A DNA stretch of 5,856 bases, taken from Oscillospiraceae bacterium. Its GTDB lineage: Bacteria > Bacillota > Clostridia > Oscillospirales > Ruminococcaceae. The notes below the pieces were generated by a model, which had not been told where the DNA came from, did not search any database, and was given only the letters and a program-made list of their open reading frames with translations. Positions 5,692-5,856 of this stretch are shown here, piece after piece. The position numbers were made by a program, and so were the translations under genes. Within the stretch, counting starts at the first letter, position 1; each line of letters begins with the position of its first letter. The stretch spans positions 1-5,856 of the forward strand of contig JAEDMD010000125.1 of the NCBI GenBank assembly GCA_016303195.1. The letters run 5' to 3'.

Positions 5692-5856
5692 GTAGTTTTT
5701 CCTCCTTTTCCTTAGCTTTCATTTCTTTGACAAAAGCACGGTATTTCGCCGTATATTCATAGGACTTGCCGAAGATATTGACGGCAGCCTTATACAGATT
5801 AGGCTCATGTTCCTCGATGATTGCAAGCTCCTCATTGATATGTTTGCTGAAAGGAC
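5657..5856 (-). CDS. C-terminal 65 residues of an unrecognised protein, enters from the right edge
   Basis: One minus-strand frame stays open from the window edge to TGA at 5659-5657 and encodes 65 residues: SKHINEELAIIEEHEPNLY, then AAVNIFGKSYEYTAKYRAF, then a charged KEMKAKEKEEKLRGK tail. The composition is that of a soluble, helix-rich, lysine/glutamate-ending protein. The 35-bp overlap with the downstream GTG start, with that gene's GGAGG inside the KEKEE codons, supports it as a real gene in the same operon. The fragment is too short to name. Confidence 0.65.
   Translation of the reverse strand, partial: PFSKHINEELAIIEEHEPNLYKAAVNIFGKSYEYTAKYRAFVKEMKAKEKEEKLRGKLLSNGGTE

Noticed and set aside
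1..5856. CRISPR array, tRNA or rRNA genes
   Set aside because: No regularly spaced repeats and no tRNA- or rRNA-like conserved segments were seen on either strand.

Overview
The window looks like part of an integrative conjugative element, or a related mobile element, in a Clostridia-type member of the Bacillota, plausibly a gut Ruminococcus-like bacterium. This rests on strong GGAGG ribosome sites, frequent GTG/TTG starts, a mobile-element type topoisomerase III next to a DNA methyltransferase, several small membrane-anchored accessory proteins, and an Rpn/PD-(D/E)XK 'transposase' gene. The species assignment is inference.

Most of the window is one leftward (minus-strand) gene array. In transcription order it holds: the 3' end of an unrecognised gene (right edge to 5657); a small membrane-anchored protein (5691-5128); a fibronectin-III protein with a beta-rich C-terminal domain (5126-4275); a membrane-anchored acidic protein with a possible winged-helix tail (4260-3688); then, after an interruption, DNA topoisomerase III (2540-522) and a beta-class DNA methyltransferase (525 to the left edge). 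Junctions are tight: the first gene overlaps the second, 1 nt separates the second and third, and topoisomerase and methyltransferase overlap by GTGA. The methyltransferase carries an in-frame TAG where a conserved Trp is expected, and its reading frame continues undisturbed to the window edge, so it is probably a nonsense-mutated pseudogene.

The array is interrupted between 2541 and 3687 by a self-contained cassette on the opposite strand. It has a sigma-70-type promoter, a perfect 8-bp inverted repeat at the likely transcription start, a 273-codon Rpn-family nuclease gene with a TTG start, a second 54-codon ORF, and a rho-independent terminator just before the acidic gene's stop codon.

The most interesting feature is the 54-codon ORF. 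It is a diverged second copy of the nuclease's last 54 residues, the same length and aligning without gaps at 23/54 identities. The matching point inside the nuclease gene is an ATG preceded by AAGGAG at 8 nt. Short C-terminal products of Rpn nucleases are known inhibitors of the full-length enzyme, so this may be a nuclease with an internally encoded antitoxin plus a stand-alone duplicate. A 17-bp identical direct repeat at the start of both tails is also in the same codon register, so recombination would swap the nuclease's tail in frame.
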